Shown here in pieces: positions 1-8,901 of a DNA stretch of 64,000 nt (position 1 is the stretch's first letter; each line of letters begins with the position of its first letter). The stretch is taken from positions 23,194,617 to 23,258,616 of the forward strand of contig OZ025207.1 in assembly GCA_964019055.1 (NCBI GenBank), given 5' to 3'. Both the position numbers and the translations under genes were made by a program. The notes under the pieces are model-generated. The model was given only the letters and a program-made list of their open reading frames with translations, had not been told where the DNA came from and ran no database searches. Source of the DNA: Anthopleura xanthogrammica (Eukaryota > Cnidaria > Anthozoa > Actiniaria > Actiniidae).

Positions 1-667
1 GGGTTAAATTTATTTTTTGAACATGAATCATCCCAACCCTTTTTATGTTGGAGTACCCCCCCTGGAAATATGGCCAATCATAATTTGGTTTTGGTCCTTT
101 TTTGTGCAAAACATTCCTTATTTTCTTCACTTAGTAATCTCTTTATTTCTCCTTTTCTTCCATATTTTTGTCCTGTATCCTATATTTTACAGTCTTTTCT
201 CCCTTCCCTATTTTCCCTCCTTCTTTCCTCTGTCTCTGTGATCCCCTTCTGCTTTTTTTCCTTTCCTTTTCTTAATTCTCTCTCTCCCTCTCACTCTTTT
301 GTTTCTTATTGCCCTTGCTATTACCAGTCAGACCCAGCCAGGATTTTCGGATATTTTGGTATTGATCAAGGCGTTTTTAACTTTGGTATTCAGTATCTCC
401 GATGATATTTACAGTATGGGTATAAAGTATCTTGTGTTTGGAATTTTTGAATTATTCAGTGTGTGGTCCACCAGCTTGTCTGACTGCTGGCTTAAGAGAC
501 CTTGCATATTTAGCTGTAATGTCACATGAAAACACAAATAATATTGTTATCTTAAAGGGAAAATTTGGGTATATTTGTATATGAGCACTCCACTCCACCC
601 CCTGGCCTGGCCTGACCTACTCTAAAAGAACTTAAGATCCATTAATCCATGAGCTTTGTTTTTAAAG
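1..667. other. Upstream intron of the PSME3IP1-like gene
   Basis: T-rich sequence with no recognisable coding exon on either strand. It probably is intron, because the first recognisable exon of the downstream gene starts in mid-protein and the N-terminal part of that family is not present here. The short open frames are T-rich and low in complexity. Confidence 0.5.
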
Positions 668-2678
668 AAAATATGATTCGAGGACTTGAAAGTGAAGAAA
701 CAGAATTTCTTGATTTGGTGGCGAAGCAGCAACATCAGTTGAATAAACAAAGATATGATGAAGAAAATAAAGAAGTCAAAAATTTCAGAGTAAGTAGCAA
801 GGTTTAAAGGTTTCCATCCAAACTTGGAACTTGTTTGGTCAAATTTTTGGCTTGAGCCAGAAATGAGGTATGACCAAGCTAAAACTAATTTGGCCAGTGG
901 TCATGATCGGCAACTGACCAGCCATTATTTCAAGCCCTGAATAGTCTATTACAAATCTTGGTATTAGTACGATACATCTTGGATTGAAAAATAAATAATA
1001 AGAAGGAAAGATTACAATTTTTTTTCTTAAAGTCATCCAAATTAGCATCTACAGGACTAAAAATAATAGCGGCACTGCTCAATGACTTGGCCAGCACTCA
1101 ATGACAGACCTTATGACTAGCCACATCTCTATGATCAATATGGGGCGAGTTGGTTTGATCAGTCCAGAGGACTAGCCTAAGAGGTGTTTTGCTGGATAAG
1201 GGGGCAGCATGGTCAAGTGGTCAGAATGTGGTTTTGCAATCCGGTTGTGCTGGTTTATGTAAGAGCATTGAGATTTTGAATGTAATGTGCTAAAAATTAA
1301 ATTATATTTTTAAGGGGTATCTGCCAGTGAAAACACCAAACCAAAAACAAAAGATCAAACTTTTGTCAGATATCTTACGAGTTGCAAAGTAGGGGCACAA
1401 AGTTGGCCCAGGGATGGGTGCAACCCTCAGAATCAAAGAAAGAAAACATTATTTTGTATTTGGTTATCTTCAAAACACAGGCACAAAGTCAATCCAGAGG
1501 GATGCATACCTCCTGCACCCCTCACCTAGATCTGCTCCAGACATTCACCCCAAGAATTCTGCCTGTTTTACTGAACAATAGTGTGACCAATTTGATTTCT
1601 GTTTCTTAGTCAGCAGTATCAGAGTTACAAGGTTCGTCATCACTAACCGAAAAAACAAAACCCACTGCAAAAAAACCACCAGCAAAGAAGTCTCAGATGG
1701 ATCTTATAGGAGGAGCAATTAAAAGGCGCAAAAGGTAGTAAGATTGCAATGGTGTTACTTGCTGAAATGTTTTTCATCAGTGATAGACCTAATTGGCTAA
1801 CGCATTGCTATGTACATTTCCACCCAATTCAAAACCTCTGGGAATAAGAACTTTTGTTTGAAAAATTTTCCACGTCATATCAAAATACAAAAGACAAAGA
1901 ATCTTATTCCCAGAGGTTTTGAATCCCATTGGGGGTACTTTGGGTCGTTTCATACGGGGATGTTCCGCCCAGACTCTCAACCCCTTACCCTTTTCTATAC
2001 CAAATTTCAGCAAAAAGTTACCCCTTTTTTATACCTTTTTGCCTGAAAAGGTACCCCTTTCATATACCTTTGAAGAAAATCTACCCCTTTTTATACCAAA
2101 ACTCACTAATTTCCACCCCTTTGCTATACGTGCGGCCTGAAAAAAGTACCCCTTTCACTGAAGTACAACGAACTCGCCTATGTATCAACTCTATTTTATG
2201 CGTAGGGGAGTTTGTCCATAGGCGAGTTTGTCTGTAATTCAGTGGGAGTGGGGAGGGATTAGTTAAGGGGGAAGTCATAATCTGCCAAAAATAACATTTA
2301 ATGAAATTTTTGTTCCTTCAAAGCTCAAGTAGTACAGACACCACACCAGAAAAGAAGCCTAAATTAGAAAAAGAGGAGAATAAATTAGATGACCAACCAA
2401 ACCAAAGTCCTTCCTCCTCATCGTCTGTCGAAGAAAAAATCCCTGGTAGTCAAACATTGTGTCCAGATGAAGAACAACAAACCAATAGCAGACCCACAAA
2501 GGTCTTGATACCAAGGTGTCGTGTTAACAGAATGGGAGATCACAGAAGACAAGCGATTACAATCCCTGGGTTGGGATTATATTCAGATTCTAGTGACTCA
2601 GAGTCTTCGTCAAGTGATTCTGAGATCGCTACTGGAACATCTTGTGTTAGGTATACTGGTAGGAGTAATTATTGTTAG
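668..2678 (+). CDS. PSME3IP1: PSME3-interacting protein homologue (FAM192A/NIP30), 3' part
   Basis: Three exons are visible: 668-789 (acceptor TTTTTAAAG, donor GTAAGT), 1610-1734 and 2324-2678, and their phases agree. The first encodes a stretch like NMIRGLESEETEFLDLVA, matching the conserved NIP30 N-terminal domain (human NMVRGLDEDETNFLDEV). The last carries IPGLGLYSDSSDSESSSSDS, matching the conserved C-terminal LPGLGAYSGSSDSES motif. Between them lies a Lys/Ser-rich, probably disordered linker. In mammals this nuclear protein binds the PA28-gamma (PSME3) proteasome activator through its serine-rich C-terminus. The first roughly 70 residues must be encoded upstream of the window. An upstream acceptor at 654 is possible for the first exon. 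The 3' end is uncertain: the open frame stops at 2678, but a donor near 2650 could join an exon at 2741 that ends soon after. Confidence 0.85.
812..940. repeat. CAGGGCTT-end short element, copy 1 (truncated)
   Basis: This intronic copy contains GAGCCAGAAATGAGG and ends TTATTTCAAGCCCTGA. It matches the right halves of the elements at 39863-40049 and 51176-51360. The left terminus is missing or too diverged to place. Confidence 0.6.
1931..2155. repeat. GGGGGTACT-end MITE-like element, truncated copy
   Basis: It starts GGGGGTACTTTGGGTCG, followed by the GGGGATGTTCCGCCC block and then runs of TATACC and ACCCCTTT. It is the same family as 8571-8824 and 16604-16892, but it lacks the right-hand inverted block, so it is truncated. 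It lies in an intron of the PSME3IP1-like gene. Confidence 0.75.
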
Positions 2679-3518
2679 TGACATTTTCGTATTCCTGTCT
2701 ATTCAGTGATGCCTGTCAGTAAAATAATTACTCTGTTCAGGGATTTAATGGAAAAATACCAAAAGGAAAGAAGCCAAAATTGATGGTCCCAACTCCCTTT
2801 AGACACCGTTGCTATGTCCCACAAGCTCAACTAACAAATTAGCTAGAATATTTCAGAATTTGAAACTCTGACCACAGAAAATGTATTCGAAATTGTTCCA
2901 ATTGTTTACTGTCCTGTGAAAATAGAAGAAAATTGCCTTATAATCCTTGTAGTGCTCTTTAAAACAGATACTGTACTGTGTAGTTGTTTGTGGGACAAGA
3001 TTTGGGAAAACTGCTCCAACAGTGATTGCTCCACTATTGTTTGAGTCGGAACCATGAATGCCTTTCATAGCATTCCCTGAGTGTGTGAACTTGCATCTGT
3101 GACTGAAACATGAAGTGAATTACCACAGAGGCATATACTAAACAGTGCAAATGTACTTAGCCATAAATGTATAAATTTTATGAGAAACAGAAGTAAATGG
3201 ATTTGCATCTCTTTTTTTCATTTCCCTTTTCCCATCTGGAGTATAACAAATTAGTTAGAAAGACAGATTCCCTCAGGTTGTTAATTGTCTATACGAGTGA
3301 ATCCAGGTTTGTCATAAAACTTGTTACCTGCCAGTAAAGGGCAAACACTGCAGGCTGGGGTGGGACCAATAATTTTTTAGAAAAGTGGGGGGTGAACCAC
3401 TTATTATCAGGACATTCACAAACTCAAGCATGAATAACACAGTAGATATCACCTCACCTAGGGGGTGGCATGCACCCCCCTGCACTGATCTTCATGTTCA
3501 ATCATCCAATGTACATTT

Positions 3519-3669
3519 CTATAGCTGGGTTTCAATCAGCTGATAAAAGTCTTTGAATCTCATTATCTGCTCTAAATGGTGGTCAAACACTGACCACTAT
3601 GTGCTGTCAACCAGAAAGAGGAACATTCCGCACGAGACAGGAAATGACGTCAAGTGAAACCCAGCTATG
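3519..3669. repeat. Short inverted-repeat element (AGCTGGGTTTCA ends)
   Basis: Bounded by ATAGCTGGGTTTCA on the left and TGAAACCCAGCTAT on the right. The inside (CAGCTGATAAAAGTC, GGTCAAACACTGACCAC) recurs inverted at about 22440-22625. This looks like a non-autonomous DNA element of about 150 bp. Confidence 0.7.
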
Positions 3670-3849
3670 GAAAAGTAATTGCAATTCAGCTTGAATCACA
3701 GTAACCCGTAAATTTGTAGCAGGAAACATTGCTGTGTGTGACATCCCTTTACTTAGGGCAATAATAGATCATGAAAAGCTTTTTCATGAAAAGTCTGAGG
3801 TGGGTTTTGTCTTCAATCAATCAAATCAGTGGTCCAAGTTTCTTTGATA

Positions 3850-3945
3850 GATGGGAAGCACAGGTGACATAGAGGTAAGAGAGCTTGCCTCTCACCGGTG
3901 AATGTGACCCAGGTTCAAGTCTCACCAGGCTCAATGTTGCATGTG
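3850..3945 (+). repeat. tRNA-derived SINE-like sequence
   Basis: There is an A-box-like stretch (TGACATAGAGGTAAGAG) and, about 45 bp on, a B-box-like GGTTCAAGTCTC. This is the arrangement of an internal RNA polymerase III promoter. It is followed by the GTGAGTAGAGTTGTTTG tail also present near 17075, and related sequences run on the other strand at 28.9-29.2 and 36.5-36.7 kb. It does not fold as a clean tRNA. Confidence 0.55.
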
Positions 3946-4073
3946 AGTAGAGTTGTTTGTCGTAATTGGATCCTAGACCTGTAAGGCTTTCCATCCACCT
4001 CAGAGTGGTAAGGTTGAATAAATGGAAGCCAAAATCAAGACAAAATGGTGCACGGCTGGGTGAGTTATGTGAG

Positions 4074-4233
4074 AACGAGGCATCCATGGCCAAATTTACA
4101 GTGTTTTCTTATAATTTCATGCCACAAAATTGTTGTGTTCCTGAATGTAAGAAAGAAAGACCGAACAAGTATAATATACTTTGCATAAACACCATATTGT
4201 TTCTTTCCATTTGGCCCTGGATGCCTCGTTTCC
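4074..4233. repeat. TIR element with a THAP-like N-terminal reading frame
   Basis: The ends AACGAGGCATCCATGGCCAA and TTGGCCCTGGATGCCTCGTT are inverted repeats of each other. Inside on the + strand, an ATG at about 4120 opens MPQNCCVPECKKERPNKY, which has the Met-Pro-x-x-Cys-x4-Cys start typical of THAP DNA-binding domains. The rest of the domain is absent. It may be a fragment of a P-element-like transposon or a captured THAP first exon. Confidence 0.4.
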
Positions 4234-4523
4234 AATGATGTGCACCCTTTTTTCGACTTAGGAGTTTGTTAGTCAGTCACGTAATTGTGAAAATTGGTCT
4301 ATTCTTGCTCTACACAAGTTAAAAAAGCAAGAAGAAGAATAATGTCAAACTTGTTTTATTGCTGCTAACTTCATATTACACCTGTTTGCAAAAGAACACT
4401 TATAAATGTCAAAGGCAAGGAATTGTAAAGACTCGAGTTAGATATGAGCACTCAGGCTTTGATTATGAACTGTACAAATAGTTGAAAGATTAATTTTTAC
4501 ATTCATTCCTTTTAATGTTTTCG

Positions 4524-6350
4524 CTAATTTGTTTTGTAGTTTGCGTAATCCAACATTTCCTTGTACCATTGTTCTTCTTGTGGAAGCATCTGTATGACCT
4601 TTGAAAAAATAGTGAAAGTTTAACAAATCATAGTTTTAAGGGAAGAAAATCAGGGGAAAAAAAAAGAAATATCACAGTAAGTATCGAGAAAACACTAGAC
4701 TGTTAGTGAGTCCCATTTTTCCCTCCAGAATTGGTAAAGATGTGTTTTTAAGATTCCTGTGGATGTGTGAAGATTTGAGCCTGCTCCCAACCATCTCAAC
4801 ATACCGGGCTCCAATCTCTGCACGTCCAAAGGAATCATAAAAGCTTTTCTTTACTGACTCTGGAGAGAAAACTGGGACTCAATCTCAGTCTAAGAAAACA
4901 CACAAAAGTGCCAAAATATCCATAACTAGAGCTAAAAATAATAATGGCTGCTTGATGGCCAGACAAGATATTAGGATCATCAAGAGGGTCCTGAAGTGTT
5001 AAAATGGGAGATATGATTTGCCTTTTTTGGGGCTGGGAAAATGGGATTTCATGCACAGGGACTGAAATTTTGCATGACTGGGACTGGGATTTAGCAAAAT
5101 TTTGGGCTGGGAAATGCTAATTTTGGCCAAATAGTACTAATACATTCCAAGCTGCATTGTACTAATGCTACATCTGAAGTTATCTAGGTTGCTTTAAGAT
5201 AAAAAGTGCTTTAAGAATTCTTATATCTGTGAAATACAAATTACTATATAGTACAAAATAGTACTAATTAAACAATAGAATTTGCACAAAATTGTACTAT
5301 TTAGTATAACTAATGTTTCACGGATATATTGTTTGCACTCTAAGGCTGGTAAGATATATATATATTCTATTCACATATGGAAAAAAATAATCATTATTAA
5401 ACCCTTGGAAATTTGCTTACATGAGGAGCTGGTGGAGTGTTTCTTTCCCATTTAGAACCATCAGCTGCAGTAGGATCTAGAAACAAAACATTAACATATC
5501 AGTTATATAATCCTAACCCCCTAAGTACGCCTCCCCCAGGCATGACTGGGGTGCTCTGTTGACCAGCTCTTTAGCTTGGACATAAAGTTTTCCCATTTCA
5601 GATCACATATCATTCTCTTGAGAATATGATTCTTTGTTTGAGTTGTATCCATATTCATGTGTCTTCTCATGTGCAGCCATTAAACAAAGAAATGATACTC
5701 TAGGGAATGACATGTGGTCTGTAATGGGAAAACACCCAAAAACATTAATATTACGGCTTAACTAAAGAGGTCAACCAAACCAAAGGTAAGCCTAGCCATT
5801 TGAAAATATTTTTCCAAAAGTAGCGCCTTCTATTCATTTGTGTTAGATGCAGTGCATAAAGTATGGCTGTGTTTTCTAATTTGTCATCGAAACATAACCC
5901 TGAATATTTGTACAGTAATTAACACTGTAACAACAGTTCATTTGATTTTTGTAGCTGGTTTGGTCGGCTACTCGTACGTTTAAAATTGTAAATTTAAAAA
6001 GTGTACTAGCAGGGGAAGGTTTGAGATAACGTGCTTAAATTTTAGCAGAATGTTAAATAATACTTTAAGGATAATTAGACTTTAGTACAAAGCTTACTTA
6101 TATAAGGATAAGGGTGCTTTCTTCTTTCAAACTCTGCCTCAGCTCCGTCCACGATAGCATTTATTGCTCGACGGTCTGTCTCGTCTTTGTACGCATCAAA
6201 ACGAGCCCTTAGCTCCAAAGCTTCCTTCCTCCAGCCTTCACGACCTATGCACCATGAAAGTAGATGCTTTAGACTGTTCCTATATAGTCGTGTTACTCTC
6301 TGTTGATGAGTTATTCCTCTCAAAAGATGAGAAGTAGAAACACCCGCCAT
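4524..6350 (-). CDS. NDUFB9: NADH dehydrogenase 1 beta subcomplex subunit 9 (LYR protein)
   Basis: Three phase-compatible exons read 6350-6098, 5476-5421 and 4598-4524, giving a 127-residue protein. NDUFB9 is an accessory subunit of mitochondrial complex I in the membrane arm; its LYR fold binds the mitochondrial acyl-carrier protein. Residues 13-25 (ITHQQRVTRLYRN) carry the LYR motif at 22-24. The stretch LKHLLSWC, an RARFDAYKDE segment and the RRKHPYPYI block all match animal NDUFB9. The start follows AAG just before ATGGCG, a good context. The C-terminus is short: mammalian NDUFB9 is 179 residues with a conserved WHP region that I cannot find here. Exon 3 is assigned on phase and acceptor quality (TTTTTTCAAAG) rather than similarity. 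Identity is firm for exon 1, good for exon 2 and tentative for exon 3. Confidence 0.85.
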
Positions 6351-6417
6351 CTTGGATTCCTCGTCTAGTCCAGCCTGCTTTGCGAGCACTGCCTCTCCAC
6401 AGGAAGCCCATCCTTCA

Positions 6418-6795
6418 AAACCTTCAAATTTCAAGCAATATATAAGGGTCATAATAAGGAGGAAGAGCATTCCATAGTTCAGGGGCCGCATAGGAAAAGG
6501 ATCTTTTGCTATAAGTTTTAAGAATATAAGATTGTTTCGTTAAAAGATTTAAAGAAGAGGGTCTTAAAGAGCGAGAGGGAACGTAAGATTTGACTAAGTC
6601 ACAGAGATAGGAAGGTGATATGCATTATGTAAAACTTTAAAAGTAAGTAAATTAATCTTAAAAACAATACGTTGCTCCACTGGCAACCAGTATAAGTTGT
6701 AGAGAATAGGGCTGATATGTTCTTGCTTTCAAGTATAAAAGTAACAAGCCTTGCAGCTGCATTTTGAACATGATGTAGGCTTTGCAAAGAAGATT
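6418..6795 (-). mobile_element. Degenerate LINE (non-LTR retrotransposon) 3' fragment
   Basis: The minus strand encodes the C-terminal signature of LINE reverse transcriptases: HHVQNAAARLVT, then (after frameshifts) LPVEQRIVFKINLLTFKVLHN, then SYAAPELWNALPP. Several frame changes are needed, so it is dead. It ends about 70 bp upstream of the NDUFB9 start codon and on the same strand. Confidence 0.8.
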
Positions 6796-6819
6796 TTAGG
6801 AGACCATATAATTAACAAT

Positions 6820-7107
6820 TAGTCCTCGAGTCCGAATGGTCTACGGGTCAATAGCCCATGAGGCCGAAGGCCGAATGGGCTATTGACTCGTAGGCCATGA
6901 GGGCGAGAGGACTAATTGTTTTAGTAAAAACCTACTAATCGGTCCAATAAAAGGATGCAAAAAGTTTTGGATTTTGCTTTAAATATATTTTTTTTGGTTT
7001 TCAAAACCGGCGCTTTTCGCTACTAGAGGTCTATCACCAATAGACCCCTAGTAGCTCAGCCAATCACAGGGCTCGATTGGTGATAGACCATTAGTAGGTA
7101 TTTTCTA
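6820..7107. repeat. Nested palindromes (foldback elements)
   Basis: AACAATTAGTCCTCGAG and TCAATAGCCCAT are answered by ATGGGCTATTGA and GAGGACTAATTGTT, forming a long hairpin at 6828-6920. A second inverted pair follows: CTACTAATCGGTCC...CTATCACCAATAGAC and CGATTGGTGATAGACCATTAGTAGG. Both look like small foldback elements. Confidence 0.7.
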
Positions 7108-7109
7108 AT

Positions 7110-8562
7110 AAAGAGTTGCAAAATCAAGTTTAGAAGATATGAAGGCATGTACGAGGGTTTCACATGCACCATGACTCAGGTACCTTCGAATTTTCCATAC
7201 GTTATGAATATTAAAAGAGCTTGTGTTTTAGTTTGTCTGAAAATAAATAAAGATAAATTTTCTTGATTTCTGAAAGAAGCGAAAAATCGCCTTGGGAATA
7301 AGCAGGAACCTCGCCTCCAACTCGTGATTTTCAAATACTTTTCTTACTCTCCCAAACATAAAATATGATTTATTAGAAAACATTAACCGAAAAAGAAGAA
7401 GGCTTTGAAACCGGGTTTCGATTCGGTTTTTACAGTGCGATGATTAAAAGCTTTGATATCTGTATTCTCTTTCGCTCTCGGCCCTTTACATGAGCCTTCA
7501 ACCGGGTACGGCCAAAGCGTAGTCCAGCAATATTGTGCATTTTTGGTTAAAAGCACCAAACTTGGCACGTTGATAGCTTAAGACAAGCTGATTGACTTCA
7601 GCTATGGGCCCAGCTCGATTTCATTCAGGGGGAGGTAAATTTGGTACTCAGGGGGAGGAGAGGGGAAAAATTGTTACAAATCCTTAAATTTTATTAAACT
7701 GTTATCTTATCAAATTAGCACTATAAAAAGCTCATATACTTTAAGCTCTCAATATATCTCGTAAGTTTAGTGCTGATTTGAAAAGATATGGAAAAAATTA
7801 AAAATTTGTAACAGCTTCACACCTCTGATTTATGCTGAAGAATGATCAGATGATACTTTACTAGTGCATCTTATCGGATATTTAAAGATGTATAACAAAC
7901 AACCAAAAACAAAAAGAAAGAATTTTGATTGATTGAGAAGTCTTCAAAGTGAATTTTGAGCGCTTCTTCGTGAGTTTGTTTTTGAATAATTCGGTCTCAA
8001 CTCAAATATTTTTAGTTTTTCTTATTTCAATTATGAGGCAACGCCTCCTGAAATTTCTTAGTTAATATCGAATAGTTTTGACAACCTGTCATTTAATTTG
8101 ATTTCTTACAAATCTCTATAAAAAGGGATGCATTGAAAAACCATTTAGCTTTTACTTAGTTGTAGTTGGAGTTCATCGTAGTGATCGAATTAAACGAAAA
8201 GCAAACCAAAAAGTCTCTACCGAGTAACCCCGGTGAATACATTTGCTTTAACACTAAATGTCTTTGCTTTGAATGTGGAAAATCAACTCAGAATGAACTG
8301 ATAATCAGTATTTTACGGATAAAAGCGGGTATAGTGTACATTCGATTGAAGAATGTTTAATTTTATGACAGTTCTTCACCAGTCGCCTCCAAAAAGCAAA
8401 GCATTATGGGGAATGTGAAAATGGCGAATGATATTTAAAGAAGCCAAAAAAGACAACATCAAACGTTCTTATTTCACAGTTTAATCTAATCTGTTAATCT
8501 TTTTCTCAGGAATTCCTTAACATTTTTAAAACTTTTTAAAACCTTTCTACTGGTATTACTTC
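7110..8562. other. Intergenic 3' flank of the mosaic gene, duplicated at 19.99-20.5 kb
   Basis: No convincing coding sequence was found. From about 7820 to 8560 it is paralogous to 19990-20510; both contain GATTTATGCTGAAGAATG, TAACAAACAACC and CAAAGCATTATGGGGAATGTG. The match runs straight into the lectin exon B of each locus, so this is a segmental duplication of lectin 3' flanks. Confidence 0.7.
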
Positions 8563-8570
8563 TGTCTACA

Positions 8571-8824
8571 CCCGGAGGTACTCCCTATAATGGACTATGG
8601 GGGGATGCTCCGCCCGAAAGGGGTACTTTTTTCAGGCCGCACGTATAGAAAAGGAGATGGAAATTTGTGAGTTTTGGTATAAAAAGAGGTAGATTTTCTT
8701 CAAAGGTATATGAAAGGGGTACTTTTTTGCTGAAATTTGGTATAGAAAAGGGTAAGTGGTCGAGAGTCCGGGCGGAGCATCCCCGTATGAAACGACCCGA
8801 AGTACCCCCCCCCCCCCCCCCCCG
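8571..8824. mobile_element. GGGGGTACT-end MITE-like element with 8-bp target duplication
   Basis: The ends CCCGGAGGTACTCCC and GAAGTACCCCC...CCG are inverted, with the internal inverted block GGGGATGCTCCGCCCG / CGGGCGGAGCATCCCC. It is flanked by direct repeats TGTCTACA at 8563-8570 and 8825-8832. The paralogous sites at 20498-20505 and 27557-27564 have a single TGTCTACA and no element, so this insertion post-dates the duplication. Confidence 0.88.
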
Positions 8825-8901
8825 TGTCTACATTCCTTATCTTATTCTTTTTTAACCTCTTTAAGTTGAACAGACCTTATTTAGTTACAACACCTCGGCT
8901 T

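Noticed and set aside
4803..4860. Extra NDUFB9 exon reading SVKKSFYDSFGRAEIGAR
   Set aside because: It has a GTATGT donor, but its end phase does not join the last exon in the frame that gives a sensible C-terminus, and it does not resemble NDUFB9.
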